From assembly GCA_021787735.1 (NCBI GenBank), contig JAJYLL010000035.1, positions 1-42,428 of the forward strand: a stretch of 42,428 nt of DNA, read 5' to 3'. The notes below the pieces were generated by a model. The model made no database searches. It was not told the origin of the DNA and saw only the letters and a program-made list of their open reading frames with translations. Shown one piece after another: positions 28,463 through 37,123 of this stretch (positions are counted from its first letter, which is position 1; every line of letters begins with the position of its first letter). Source of the stretch: Acidobacteriota bacterium. Its GTDB lineage: Bacteria; Acidobacteriota; Terriglobia; UBA7540. The translations under genes were made by a program, and so were the position numbers.

Positions 28463-29251
28463 TCAACGCCTGCTGCTCAACTGGACCCACATTCCGGCGT
28501 CAACGGGAATTTCGGCGCCTGTAATCATCCTTCCCCCGTCACTGGCCAGGAAGGCAACCAGGTTCCCAATATCCTCCGGCTGTATCAAATTCGGCAGTGC
28601 CTGTTCGGAGTGGACGAAGTCTTCCAGGTAGGCTTCCACGTCGTCGGAAATTCTGGCCACAATCTCGCGGGTCTGTTTGCCATCCACAAGACCGGGCGAA
28701 ACGGTGTTCGCCCGAATGCCGTCAGGGCCGTATTGCACGGCAATACCACGAGTTAATCCGGCCACCCCGGCTTTCATGGCCGCGTAAATCCCGAACTGTG
28801 GAAGTGTTGCGCGGCTGTGCACGGAAGCGATGTTGATAATCGAGCCCTGCTTCTGCCGCCGCATGTGTGGGATGGCATACTTGCAACACAGCCATACTCC
28901 CCTCAAGTCGATTGCAGCCAGCCGGTCAAACTCATCCTCGTTGGCTTCAGCAACAGGACGGATCAGGCCAATGCCCGCGTTATTCACCAGGATATCCAGG
29001 CTATGCTTTTCCTCGACAACCATTTCGACGGCCTGGCGAACGTTGTCCGAGCGGCTGATGTCCGCAAGGACGACGGTTGCGCTGCCACCCTCGTCTTCTA
29101 TCTGGCGGCACACTTCTTGGGCAGCCTCGACGTCGATTTCAAAAATGACGACGTGTGCACCCTGCCTGGCAAGAACCCGGCATATGCCATGCCCGATCCC
29201 GGAACCGCCTCCGCCGGTGACAACAGCAACTTTTCCGTCGAGCTGGCCCAT
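28463..29251 (-). CDS. short-chain dehydrogenase/reductase
   Basis: A 262-residue classical SDR from the ATG at 29251. The NAD(P)-binding motif TGGGGSGIG is at 12-20, NNAG at 90-93, and the catalytic Ser143, Tyr156 and Lys160 (YAAMK) are intact. An acidic residue at the end of strand two (FEID) favours NAD over NADP. The C-terminal ITGAEIPVDAGMW is standard. The substrate, a sugar, alcohol or keto acid, is not evident. It may be co-transcribed with the creatininase-family gene. The region 29252-29430 upstream shows no gene. Confidence 0.94.
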   Translation of the reverse strand: MGQLDGKVAVVTGGGGSGIGHGICRVLARQGAHVVIFEIDVEAAQEVCRQIEDEGGSATVVLADISRSDNVRQAVEMVVEEKHSLDILVNNAGIGLIRPVAEANEDEFDRLAAIDLRGVWLCCKYAIPHMRRQKQGSIINIASVHSRATLPQFGIYAAMKAGVAGLTRGIAVQYGPDGIRANTVSPGLVDGKQTREIVARISDDVEAYLEDFVHSEQALPNLIQPEDIGNLVAFLASDGGRMITGAEIPVDAGMWVQLSSRR

Positions 29252-29430
29252 GAATACTTACCTTTGTTATGAAGCAGTCAGAGTAATCCCTTTCGGCTGC
29301 AAATTCCAGTGCGAAGATAGCGGCGACTTGCGGCCTTATTGCGGCGCGCGTCCAGACTGTTCCAGCTCATCTGAACATCACTTGGAGGAAGAAACTGTCT
29401 GGGGCCCTGGTGGCAAAGGATGAAGAATGA

Positions 29431-29479
29431 TGGCGTCCCCGGCGGGATTCGAACCCGCGTCAACGCCGTGAATGGGCAA
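29431..29479 (-). pseudogene. 3' half of tRNA-Glu (relic or attachment-site copy)
   Basis: On the minus strand these 49 bases match the 3' part of the intact tRNA-Glu at 31302-31379 with five differences, from the anticodon stem (loop CATTCAC, anticodon TTC) through the T arm to GGGGACGCCA. The matching 5' acceptor strand and D arm are absent upstream. Both copies point the same way, with the intact gene on the far side. This is the pattern left when an element integrates at a tRNA 3' end. Confidence 0.75.
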
Positions 29480-30023
29480 GGCAACGATACCTGCCTGAAT
29501 CAGTTCTAGGCGGTTTGAAACTTAGCTCAATTCTAAAGGCGTGACGAACATGCTTCAATCGGCCCCAATATGCGCGGCTAAGTTCCGTCGGAGCCCCGTG
29601 ATATTGGCGTAGGGTACTGAAGCAGAAAACCATTCCAGACACGGCTTATTGGTCAGTAGTAACCGCTTCCGTCGCCCCCTGCGAGCGATTCGGGCGCACT
29701 TCCCATTGTGGCGCCGACACAGAATGCTCACTTTCCGGGAAGGGCGTTTCAAAACCGAGGCCGGAGGGCGCACCAAGCAGCATTAGAGGATAGTCTCCGA
29801 GCAGCCCGTCATTCGGTCACAATCTGTAAGCGGTCGGCGACCCTCCATGACCCATCTGGACGCCTGCGGCGTGCTGGACGTTCCAGGCACTGACCGTAAC
29901 GCCTTCACATCCGCCCAGTGCGGGGCTCCTGCTTTGTAAGGGGACATGAGGCAGAAAGCGGAGGGCAACTCCTCCTCCCTTTTCTTTTTTGGCCACCCCA
30001 CGCGACAAACAAATCCTAGCCGA
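29480..30023. other. 544-base stretch without a recognisable gene
   Basis: Lies between the tRNA-Glu relic and the end of the sugar isomerase-like gene. Short frames exist on both strands (for example 29555-29776 minus, Arg-rich), but none has a convincing start or a known motif, and no integrase fragment could be recognised. It looks like decayed sequence. Confidence 0.5.
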
Positions 30024-31052
30024 TCACGCCTGCTTAATCAGTGCCCGCATATATTCCGCCGCGAGTTCGGCATTGTGTTCGGCGCGTTCGATGCCGGGAA
30101 CTTGTCCGTTCACGACGGGCGGCTCCGAGCACATCTCATAGTTCATGTAACCCTGGTAACCGATTTCCTTCATCGCGGCGACGAACTCCGGGAAGAGAGG
30201 CTCGCTGGCTTTGATTTTTCCATCCCTGTCGCGTTCGAACACACCTCCAAAGTGGCAAATCGTTTGCAATGAGCCGACTTCTCTTGCGGATTGGCGGATA
30301 TACTCGGGAGTCTTATCACGCACACCCCAGGGATCAAACGACACCTTGAGGGCGGGCGAATTCACTTCCTTGACCATGCGCAGAACGTCCTGGGTGTCCT
30401 TGTAAACCGGCGCATGGTTTTGCAACGCCAGCGTGACCCCGGCATCAGAGGCGAAGCGCGATACCTCCCTGAAGCCCTCGCGGCACCACGCCCAGGTCTC
30501 TTCTTCTTTGATACCTTGATGCGTGTAATGCCAGATTCTCTTCGCGGTTTCGTATTCAGCAACCTGAGGATGTTTGACCACGCCCGGCCAGGCGAAGAAC
30601 ACGCGCACTTTCGGGGCGCCCAAATCCGAGGCTACTTGAATCAGGTCCCGCACGTAGCACACCTGGCTTTCGCGATGCTCAGGGATGGGGCTTGAGAAAT
30701 CGTTGTTGGCAGCGACGCCGACGATTTCGATGCCTTCTCCGTCCGCGACACGGCGCAACTCGCGGCAGCGCGTCGTGGGCATATCGAGCGGATTGGCGTG
30801 GGGCCGCTTACCGTCAAACTCGACCCCGTCATAACCGTACTTTTTTGCGCGCTTGATGACGTCTTCCAGCGGCAGCCCTTGGCCGCGATACCAGATCCCC
30901 AAATAGGTGATGCTATAAAGGCCGACTTTCATTCCGGAGTTTCTCTTCCCTTCCCGAGTTTCCGGAGACCCGAATGCGTCAGTCTGGAACACTGCAGCTG
31001 ACGCCGCGAGCGCCCCCACGAATTCACGACGATTGATGGCGGGTTTCTTCAT
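30024..31052 (-). CDS. Tat-exported sugar phosphate isomerase/epimerase-like TIM-barrel protein
   Basis: A 342-residue protein from the ATG at 31052 with GAGGGGG 6-7 bases upstream. NRREFVGALAASAAVF at residues 7-22 is a Tat signal. The mature part is an AP endonuclease 2/xylose isomerase-like barrel: VGLYSITYLG, GYDGVEFDGKRPHANP, VGVAANNDF, LALQNHAPVYKDT and KVSFDPWG, with Glu, His and Asp residues placed to bind metal. Such exported barrels are abundant in Acidobacteriota and Planctomycetota and are presumed to act on sugars or cyclitols; the reaction is unknown. It is the only clear gene between the two tRNA-Glu copies, so it may be cargo of a lost element. Confidence 0.9.
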   Translation of the reverse strand: MKKPAINRREFVGALAASAAVFQTDAFGSPETREGKRNSGMKVGLYSITYLGIWYRGQGLPLEDVIKRAKKYGYDGVEFDGKRPHANPLDMPTTRCRELRRVADGEGIEIVGVAANNDFSSPIPEHRESQVCYVRDLIQVASDLGAPKVRVFFAWPGVVKHPQVAEYETAKRIWHYTHQGIKEEETWAWCREGFREVSRFASDAGVTLALQNHAPVYKDTQDVLRMVKEVNSPALKVSFDPWGVRDKTPEYIRQSAREVGSLQTICHFGGVFERDRDGKIKASEPLFPEFVAAMKEIGYQGYMNYEMCSEPPVVNGQVPGIERAEHNAELAAEYMRALIKQA

Positions 31053-31232
31053 GTTATCCCCCTCGACCTTCGTTTCTCATGCGAATAGTATGCCTCCAGA
31101 GTTGAGGTGTCAACCTCCGACGATGGGCGTCTGGTTCGCGCTCTTCATTCGAGCGGGCGGGCAGGGGTTTCAGGCTGGACCGTTGAGAACACGGTGGAAG
31201 CCATTGGGCTTTTGGATTCAGTTCTCGAGCTT

Positions 31233-31273
31233 GAAAATCCCGTAGGAGTCCCGGAGAAACCCGTCTTACGGGA
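31233..31273 (-). terminator. Rho-independent terminator after tRNA-Glu
   Basis: On the minus strand, TCCCGTA (31273-31267) pairs with TACGGGA (31244-31238), and the stem is followed by TTTTC. The 22-base loop can fold further. It begins 29 bases past the CCA end of the tRNA. Confidence 0.55.
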
Positions 31274-31301
31274 GCAACTGGCGCTAACTACTTAAGAACG
31301 T

Positions 31302-31379
31302 TGGCGTCCCCGGCGGGATTTGAACCCGCGTTACCGCCGTGAAAGGGCGATGTCCTAGGCCGGGCTAGACGACGGGGAC
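31302..31379 (-). tRNA. tRNA-Glu (anticodon UUC)
   Basis: A complete cloverleaf of 78 bases with encoded CCA. The acceptor GTCCCCG pairs with CGGGGAC, the D stem GTC with GAC, the anticodon stem TCGCC with GGCGG around loop CTTTCAC, and the T stem GCGGG with CCCGC around TTCAAAT. Anticodon TTC reads GAA and GAG. Its 3' end is duplicated at 29431-29479. Confidence 0.97.
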
Positions 31380-31505
31380 CTGGGCTCTGCAAATCCGGCG
31401 GGCATTAGTATGCCCTCTTTTCGGAGGGGAATGCAAGCTGGCAACCCGAAGGAATCCCCGACGATCTGCAGAATCTACTATGCTAGCAACTGCGCTGGAG
31501 AACTG

Positions 31506-32435
31506 TCAATCGCTGCTCCGGCCAGCCTCGAACAAAAAACTTGCCTGCTCCGGAACGCCAGCACCAGGGGAAGGTGCGGCAATTGCTTCCAGCATGGGAT
31601 ATTCGTTGACCAATGTGGGAGGAACCGCCACCGGCTGCCCCCGAATGACGCTGATCAATTGCAGGGCATTGGCGACAGCTTTACCGCGAAAATGGTTGTT
31701 GGTGATGACGTAGGCTGTCTCGGTGGTCGCGGCAACATGCCTGATTCGCTCAGCCCAGCCTTCCAGTTCGTCTGAACTGTAAAGATAGTCATATCGTTCT
31801 TCAGGATGGTTTTCGGAGGTAAACCAGTGCTCGTAATTCCGGCCATGAAGACGGACGTAACCAATGGGTGAAGTTGAGCACTCACTGGGCCGGATGGATC
31901 GCCCGATAACGGGCTGGTCGATGTTGCAAAATCCAACACCCAGGTCGTGGAGCATCTGATAGGATTCCGGTTTGTTCCACGACTCGTGCCGGACCTCAAG
32001 AACCAGCGGAAATTCCATGAACTGCATCACCACGCCACCGATGTATTCACGGTTCTCCTTGCTGTTCTTGAAAGACCACGGGAACTGCATCAGCAGCGCG
32101 CCCAACAGTCCCGCCTCGAAAAGGGGCCTGATGCCTTCCTTGAACACCCTCTCATCCTGCTGGCTTGCGGTCCGTTCGTGGGTAAACCGCTGCCATAACT
32201 TGACCGTGAATCGGAAATTCGGGTTGTGTTGCACGCGGTGTACCCAACCCTGCGCAACTTCCGCGCGAGGGGGATTGTAAAAGGTGGTGTTGATTTCAAT
32301 CGTGTCGAAAAAACCGGCCAGGTATTCAGCCTCATGAAAGCCATGGGGCCGGTGAGCCGGGTACACAATTCCGTTCCAGTCCTCATATGACCAGCCGGCG
32401 GGGCCGAACCGGATTGTGGGGGCCGCGAAGCGCAT
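31506..32435 (-). CDS. DUF72 domain-containing protein
   Basis: A 309-residue protein from the ATG at 32435 (MRFAAPTIRFGPAGWSYEDW), with AAAAGG upstream; the open frame reaches back to 32537 but that part is not family-like. DUF72 hallmarks: GPAGWSY near the start, FDTIEINTTFYNPP, FRFTVKLWQRFTHER, LLMQFPWSF, VLEVRHESW, YVRLHGRN and YVITNNHFRGKAVANA. The fold is TIM-barrel-like; function is unknown, although some members sit near DNA repair genes. It follows efp on the same strand after a 182-base gap that contains a hairpin. Confidence 0.93.
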   Translation of the reverse strand: MRFAAPTIRFGPAGWSYEDWNGIVYPAHRPHGFHEAEYLAGFFDTIEINTTFYNPPRAEVAQGWVHRVQHNPNFRFTVKLWQRFTHERTASQQDERVFKEGIRPLFEAGLLGALLMQFPWSFKNSKENREYIGGVVMQFMEFPLVLEVRHESWNKPESYQMLHDLGVGFCNIDQPVIGRSIRPSECSTSPIGYVRLHGRNYEHWFTSENHPEERYDYLYSSDELEGWAERIRHVAATTETAYVITNNHFRGKAVANALQLISVIRGQPVAVPPTLVNEYPMLEAIAAPSPGAGVPEQASFLFEAGRSSD

Positions 32436-32529
32436 GTTCGCCTTTTCTTTGCCTTCTGGGCCATTATAACTCTGAATCCGGGAAAACTTCTGAGGAATTG
32501 AGAAAAGAAAGCCGGCAGAGATTTGCCGG

Positions 32530-32548
32530 GAAGCCATTGCATGGCTTC
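32530..32548. repeat. inverted repeat between efp and the DUF72 gene
   Basis: GAAGCCAT 32530-32537 and ATGGCTTC 32541-32548 form a perfect 8-pair stem with a 3-base loop. No T-run follows on either strand. It may slow or end efp transcripts, or serve as a binding site. Confidence 0.4.
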
Positions 32549-32617
32549 AGGTCGGTGCACTGCCGGATACGCGACCGGCACGGCGCCCTGTTATGAATCT
32601 AAATCCAAGAACTTAAA

Positions 32618-33175
32618 TCAGTTTGACCGAGCGAGGTAGGAACCGTTGGAGGTATCGATTCGGATGACTTCACCTTCGTCGATAAACGGTGGAACCTGGA
32701 CCACCAGGCCCGTCTCCATCTTTGCGGCCTTGGTAACATTGGTGGCGGAGGCGCCTTTGATGCCGGGCTCGGTCTCAACGACTTTCAAGTCCACGGTTCC
32801 CGGGAGAGAAATATCGATGGGCCGTCCCTCATAGAAATCAATCTTCAGGATAACGTCCGGCATCATGAACTGCGCGCGATCGCCAACAACATCTTTGGCA
32901 AGATGGATTTGTTCATACGTGCTGGTGTTCATGAAGTAAAACGAATCTCCGTCCGCGTAAAGATATTGCATATCGACTTCATCGATTACGGCCCGCTCAA
33001 CATTGTCCTCTGAGCGAAACCGGTGGTCAATCATCGCCCCTGTGCGCAGATTGCGCATCCGGGCCTGGACAAAGGCACGCAGGTTGCCCGGCGTGCGGTG
33101 CTCAGCTTTGTGGATTGAAAATAGCTCACCGTTATGATTGATGACCATTCCTGGCCGGAGATCGTTTGCATTCAT
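32618..33175 (-). CDS. efp: elongation factor P with unmodifiable-looking tip (Asn31)
   Basis: A 185-residue protein with the three beta-barrel domains of EF-P, which rescues ribosomes stalled at polyproline. The C-terminal signature ends IDEGEVIRIDTSNGSYLARSN. In the tip loop, E. coli has PGKGQAF with Lys34, which is lysylated. Here the loop reads TPGNLRAF, so the modified Lys is replaced by Asn31, followed by Leu32 and Arg33. No epmA-like or earP-like modification gene is in the window. I recall this TPGNLR form in Acidobacteriota, so it is likely a lineage type rather than a mutation. The ATG at 33175 gives the normal length. Confidence 0.96.
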   Translation of the reverse strand: MNANDLRPGMVINHNGELFSIHKAEHRTPGNLRAFVQARMRNLRTGAMIDHRFRSEDNVERAVIDEVDMQYLYADGDSFYFMNTSTYEQIHLAKDVVGDRAQFMMPDVILKIDFYEGRPIDISLPGTVDLKVVETEPGIKGASATNVTKAAKMETGLVVQVPPFIDEGEVIRIDTSNGSYLARSN

Positions 33176-33313
33176 TTTGATGTCTCGCTAGAAATTAAGG
33201 ATAGGTTTCGAGCCGGGGGCCCCGCGGGGACACAGACTTCGGCACGAACAGACCCAACAATCATTCTAACGGCACGGCTGAGGCACGTCAACTTCGGAGT
33301 AATCCGGAGTTCG

Positions 33314-33342
33314 TTGCACGGGAAAGGCATTCAGCGTATGAT
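33314..33342 (+). promoter_or_regulatory. likely promoter of asnB
   Basis: TTGCAC at 33314-33319 and TATGAT at 33337-33342 (five of six) are separated by 17 bases. Transcription would begin near 33349, leaving a leader of about 90 bases that contains the GGAAC-type palindromes. Confidence 0.5.
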
Positions 33343-33381
33343 AACCCCTTAATACAGAGACAGGATAATTCTTCATTCTCT

Positions 33382-33414
33382 GGAACTGTTCCCAAGGAAG
33401 TTCTAAACAGTTCC
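33382..33414. promoter_or_regulatory. repeated GGAAC/GTTCC palindromes in the asnB leader
   Basis: GGAACTGTT 33382-33390 and AACAGTTCC 33406-33414 form a perfect 9-pair stem over 15 bases. The left arm is itself inside an 11-base palindrome, GGAACTGTTCC at 33382-33392, and the loop contains a related GGAAGTTC. It ends 23 bases before the TTG start. A tandem operator for a dimeric regulator, or an RNA hairpin that masks translation, would both fit. Confidence 0.5.
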
Positions 33415-33437
33415 GAGGTGTTTACAGGGCAACATCC

Positions 33438-35363
33438 TTGTGCGGCATAACTGGTTTTACTAAAAGGCATCTTGAAGTAGAGAGCGGTCGAATCCACAAC
33501 GCTGTCGCCACGCTGATTCACCGTGGGCCCGACCAGCAAGGGGTCTACCAGTCAAGATTTGCTGCGCTTGGTGCAACACGCCTGAAGATCATTGATCTCG
33601 CCTCAGGCAGCCAGCCCATCGTGTCTGAAGACGGAGACATCGTCATTGCCTTTAATGGCGAGGTCTACAATCACGCAGAGCTGCGCAGAGAACTGGAGGG
33701 GCTTGGTCATCGGTTCAGAACTCGTACTGATACGGAAACAGTTCTAGTAGCGTTCCAGGAATGGGACACGGACTGTTTCTCCAGACTCAGAGGCATGTTT
33801 GCGGTTGCGCTGTGGACCGAGTCGAGCAACCGGCTTGTTCTGGCCCGGGACCGCCTCGGAATCAAACCTCTCTACATTTTTCGCCTGAAAGACGACATTC
33901 TCTTTGGCTCCGAGCTGAAATCCATCCTCGTTCATCCTGAAGTCGAGCGGCGCCTCAGCCCGGCCGGGCTGAATTGTTACCTTTCCCTGAATTATGTACC
34001 CAGCCCCTGGACATTGGTCGATGGGATCGAAAAACTCCCTCCGGGCCATCTGCTGGAATGGCGCAACGGAAAGGTTAAGACTCAATGCTTCTGGCGCCTA
34101 TCCTTCCAGGAGCAACCCCATTGGACGCTGGAAAGCGCCAAAGAACAGCTGGATTTCCTGCTGCGCGAATCCATGCGTGAGCATATGATTTCCGACGTAC
34201 CGCTGGGTATCTGGCTGAGCGGCGGGATCGATTCGTCCACAATCCTGCACTACGCGGCGGGCGCTACTCCATCGCGCTTGAAGACATTTTCCATCACGTT
34301 CCGAGGCCGTACCTTTGATGAAACAGCGCATGTCCGCCAGGTGTCCGAACAGTATGGAACCGATCATCACGAGTTCGACTTAAACCCGGAAAGGGACCTC
34401 GTTGGCGCCATCGAAGAGTTCGCCTTCTTCTCCGATGAGCCCAGCGCCGACTCCGGAGCACTTCCCGTCTGGTTTCTTTCCAGGATGAGCCGCCAGCATG
34501 TGACGGTTGCGCTTAGCGGCGAAGGCGGCGACGAACTTCTTGGCGGCTATCTGACCTACGTGGCAGATCACTGGGCGGGCCTCGTCAGGCGATTTCCAGC
34601 TTTTCTGCGCCGGATAGCGCTGAAAGCCGCGCAACGTCTGCCCGTTTCCGATGAAAAAATCGGCTTCGAATACAAATTGAAGCGCTTTCTGGAGGGTTCG
34701 CTGCTTTCGGCGGAAAAGGCGCACCTGTATTGGAACGGAACATTTTGCGAGGCCGAAAAGAAATTGCTTTTCGAAGGTGCTGACCCTCAGTATCTCAACA
34801 GGATCCTGAGTCAAATTCCCCCACACTCCAACGCGATTCAAGATCTGAACAGGTTCCTCTATCTTGATCAGACCTGCTACTTGCCGGACGATATACTTTA
34901 CAAGACCGACCGCATGAGCATGGCTCACGCTCTCGAAGTCAGGCCGCCGTTCCTTGACCACCGACTGGTAGAATTTTGCGCTTCGCTTCCTGCGCATCTT
35001 AAGATACGAGGTGGCAGGCGGAAATTTTTGCTCGAAGAACTGATGAAGGGCAAGCTGCCGGCAGGCGTCCTCGGCCGCAGGAAAATCGGTTTGGATATTC
35101 CTACGCACGACTGGTTGCGCGGCCCGCTGCGGGAACTTCTGCTGGACACGCTCGCGGACGCTTCGGTTGAGCGAAAGAAACTGTTCCGTGCTGACGTCAT
35201 CCGGGGCTTTATCCGCCGGCATATGGAACGGCGTGGCAACTTTGGGTTCCACCTTTGGGGCCTGATGATACTTTTCCTTTGGTTGGACAAATGGCAGATC
35301 CAAACAGCACCGGTGTGCGAAATACAACAGGAATTACTCGAAAGGGCCGTTACCTATACGTAA
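33438..35363 (+). CDS. asnB: asparagine synthase (glutamine-hydrolysing)
   Basis: A 641-residue enzyme. The TTG at 33438 must be the start because Cys2 of MCGITGF is the glutaminase nucleophile; AGGG lies about 9 bases upstream. The N-terminal Ntn domain shows IHRGPDQQG and FNGEVYNH; the synthetase domain has the PP-loop SGGIDSS at 261-267 and LSGEGGDELLGGY. It moves ammonia from Gln to Asp or, as in many polysaccharide clusters, may amidate a sugar acid. Its position ahead of a GT39 gene, which it overlaps by 73 bases, and near other glycan genes favours the second idea, but this is inference. The leader carries repeated palindromes. Confidence 0.94.
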   Translation: MCGITGFTKRHLEVESGRIHNAVATLIHRGPDQQGVYQSRFAALGATRLKIIDLASGSQPIVSEDGDIVIAFNGEVYNHAELRRELEGLGHRFRTRTDTETVLVAFQEWDTDCFSRLRGMFAVALWTESSNRLVLARDRLGIKPLYIFRLKDDILFGSELKSILVHPEVERRLSPAGLNCYLSLNYVPSPWTLVDGIEKLPPGHLLEWRNGKVKTQCFWRLSFQEQPHWTLESAKEQLDFLLRESMREHMISDVPLGIWLSGGIDSSTILHYAAGATPSRLKTFSITFRGRTFDETAHVRQVSEQYGTDHHEFDLNPERDLVGAIEEFAFFSDEPSADSGALPVWFLSRMSRQHVTVALSGEGGDELLGGYLTYVADHWAGLVRRFPAFLRRIALKAAQRLPVSDEKIGFEYKLKRFLEGSLLSAEKAHLYWNGTFCEAEKKLLFEGADPQYLNRILSQIPPHSNAIQDLNRFLYLDQTCYLPDDILYKTDRMSMAHALEVRPPFLDHRLVEFCASLPAHLKIRGGRRKFLLEELMKGKLPAGVLGRRKIGLDIPTHDWLRGPLRELLLDTLADASVERKKLFRADVIRGFIRRHMERRGNFGFHLWGLMILFLWLDKWQIQTAPVCEIQQELLERAVTYT

Positions 35364-37123
35364 TCGTCCTTCTCTTTGCCTCAATAATTTATTTGGGCTC
35401 CGTGATTTCGCCCCCGTCCCTTATGGATGACGTGGACGCGGTTCAGGCCCAGATCTCTCGCAATATGCTTGAATCCGGTGACTGGGTAACGGCACGCCTG
35501 GATGGCATTGCCTACCTTGAAAAGGCCCCTCTGGTTTACTGGACGATAGCATCCTCTTACATTGTTTTTGGCGTGCATGACTGGGCCGCGCGAATCCCCA
35601 TTGCCTTGGCGGCGATCGCACTTTGTCTTCTGACCGCGTGGTTCGGCACATGGGCCTTCGGACGACGTGCGGGATTTTATGCAGGCTTATGTTTGGCTAC
35701 GTGTGTCGGACTCTACCTCTTTACAAGAATTCTCATCCCGGACGTGATGCTGACAGGCACCATTGCGCTTGCGCTATGGGCATTTCTGCGCGCTCTTGAG
35801 GAAGACGAACCCCATCCGCGCCTCTGGGCCCTGGTTTTCGCTGCAAGCATGGGCGTCGGGCTGCTGTTGAAGAGCCTGATTGCCGTCGTCTTCCCGTGTG
35901 GAGCGGCCCTCGTGTACCTTCTGGTGACGCACCAACTGCTGCTGAAGCGGACATGGCAGCGGCTCCATGTCTGGAGTGGCGCAGCGGTGGTTATTCTGAT
36001 TGCGGCCCCGTGGCACGTGCTGGCCACACTGCGTAACCCTCCATACTTCGCTTTCACGCTGCACAGCGGGCCGGGTGAATATCATGGTTTTTTATGGTTC
36101 TACTTTATCAATGAACAACTGCTGCGTTTCCTGAACCTGCGGTATCCGCGCGACTACAATACGGTTCCGCGTGTCTATTTCTGGCTGTTGAACCTTGTCT
36201 GGCTCTTTCCCTGGAGCGTTTACGTTCCTGCCGCGATGCGCCTTTCTTACAGACCAACGGACCGCGCGGGTCGGGCCCGCCTCCTGGCTTTGTGCTGGGC
36301 CGGTTTTATTCTGGTCTTCTTCACCTTTTCAACAACGCAGGAATACTACACCATGCCGTGCTATCCGGCTTTCGCGTTGCTCCTGGGATCCGCCATGACT
36401 TTAGAGAGTGAGAGCGCCTGGCTTCGATATGGGACCAAGTTTCTGGCAGTCCTGACGGCTCTTTGCGCCGTAGCCTCTGCCGTGATACTTATTCTGGTCC
36501 GAGGCGTGCCGACACCCGGTGATATTTCGTCGGCACTTACAAGCCATCCCGCCGCCTATACCCTTGCGTTGGGCCATCTGGAAGACCTCACGCTTCGCTC
36601 CTTCGCCTACTTGCGAACTCCGCTGGCGCTGGCAGGCGTTGCCTTCCTGCTGGGCGCTATTGGCGCGTGGTTCCTGAGAACGAGGCGGGCCTATATCGCG
36701 ATTGCAGTCATGATGCTTCTCTTCATCCATGCCGCCAGGATGGCGATGGCTGTTTTTGATCCATACATGTCCTCGCACCCGCTCGCCGAGGCGCTCAAAA
36801 AGGCTCCCCCGGGGAAACTGATCGTCGATGACCAATACTATGCCTTCTCCGCCGTCTTTTTTTATACGGACCGCCGTGCTTTGCTACTGAACGGTCGGGT
36901 AAATAATCTCGAATACGGTTCTTACGAACCGGGGGCCCCGGACGTATTTATTAACGACACCGATTTCAAGAAACTTTGGCTCTCTCCTCAACACTACTAT
37001 CTGGTCGCTTACGAATCGGCGTTGCCCCGATTCGAGCATCTGGTAGGCCTTCATAATCTCCATACCATAATTCTGAGCGGCGGGCAGATGCTGATAAGCA
37101 ACGAGCCCTTACAAGGAGGGTGA
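35291..37123 (+). CDS. GT39/ArnT-type polyprenyl-linked sugar transferase
   Basis: A 610-residue integral membrane protein with about 11-13 hydrophobic segments. The ATG at 35291 lies inside asnB, an overlap of 73 bases in another frame; it gives a short cytoplasmic start and then the first span YVIVLLFASIIYLGSV. Just after comes DDVDAVQAQISRNMLESGDW, the family site for the catalytic acidic residues in the first periplasmic loop, then APLVYW. Such enzymes move a sugar from a polyprenyl phosphate to lipid A, protein or another acceptor on the outer face of the inner membrane. The GT2 gene at 39523 could make the polyprenyl-linked donor. The C-terminal soluble part is about 100 residues. Confidence 0.9.
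   Translation: MADPNSTGVRNTTGITRKGRYLYVIVLLFASIIYLGSVISPPSLMDDVDAVQAQISRNMLESGDWVTARLDGIAYLEKAPLVYWTIASSYIVFGVHDWAARIPIALAAIALCLLTAWFGTWAFGRRAGFYAGLCLATCVGLYLFTRILIPDVMLTGTIALALWAFLRALEEDEPHPRLWALVFAASMGVGLLLKSLIAVVFPCGAALVYLLVTHQLLLKRTWQRLHVWSGAAVVILIAAPWHVLATLRNPPYFAFTLHSGPGEYHGFLWFYFINEQLLRFLNLRYPRDYNTVPRVYFWLLNLVWLFPWSVYVPAAMRLSYRPTDRAGRARLLALCWAGFILVFFTFSTTQEYYTMPCYPAFALLLGSAMTLESESAWLRYGTKFLAVLTALCAVASAVILILVRGVPTPGDISSALTSHPAAYTLALGHLEDLTLRSFAYLRTPLALAGVAFLLGAIGAWFLRTRRAYIAIAVMMLLFIHAARMAMAVFDPYMSSHPLAEALKKAPPGKLIVDDQYYAFSAVFFYTDRRALLLNGRVNNLEYGSYEPGAPDVFINDTDFKKLWLSPQHYYLVAYESALPRFEHLVGLHNLHTIILSGGQMLISNEPLQGG

Noticed and set aside
29480..30023. Possible integrase remnant between the two tRNA-Glu copies
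   Set aside because: Neither strand shows tyrosine or serine recombinase motifs in any short frame.
34380..35327. Minus-strand frame of 315 residues opposite asnB
   Set aside because: Antisense to conserved AsnB motifs, no family resemblance.
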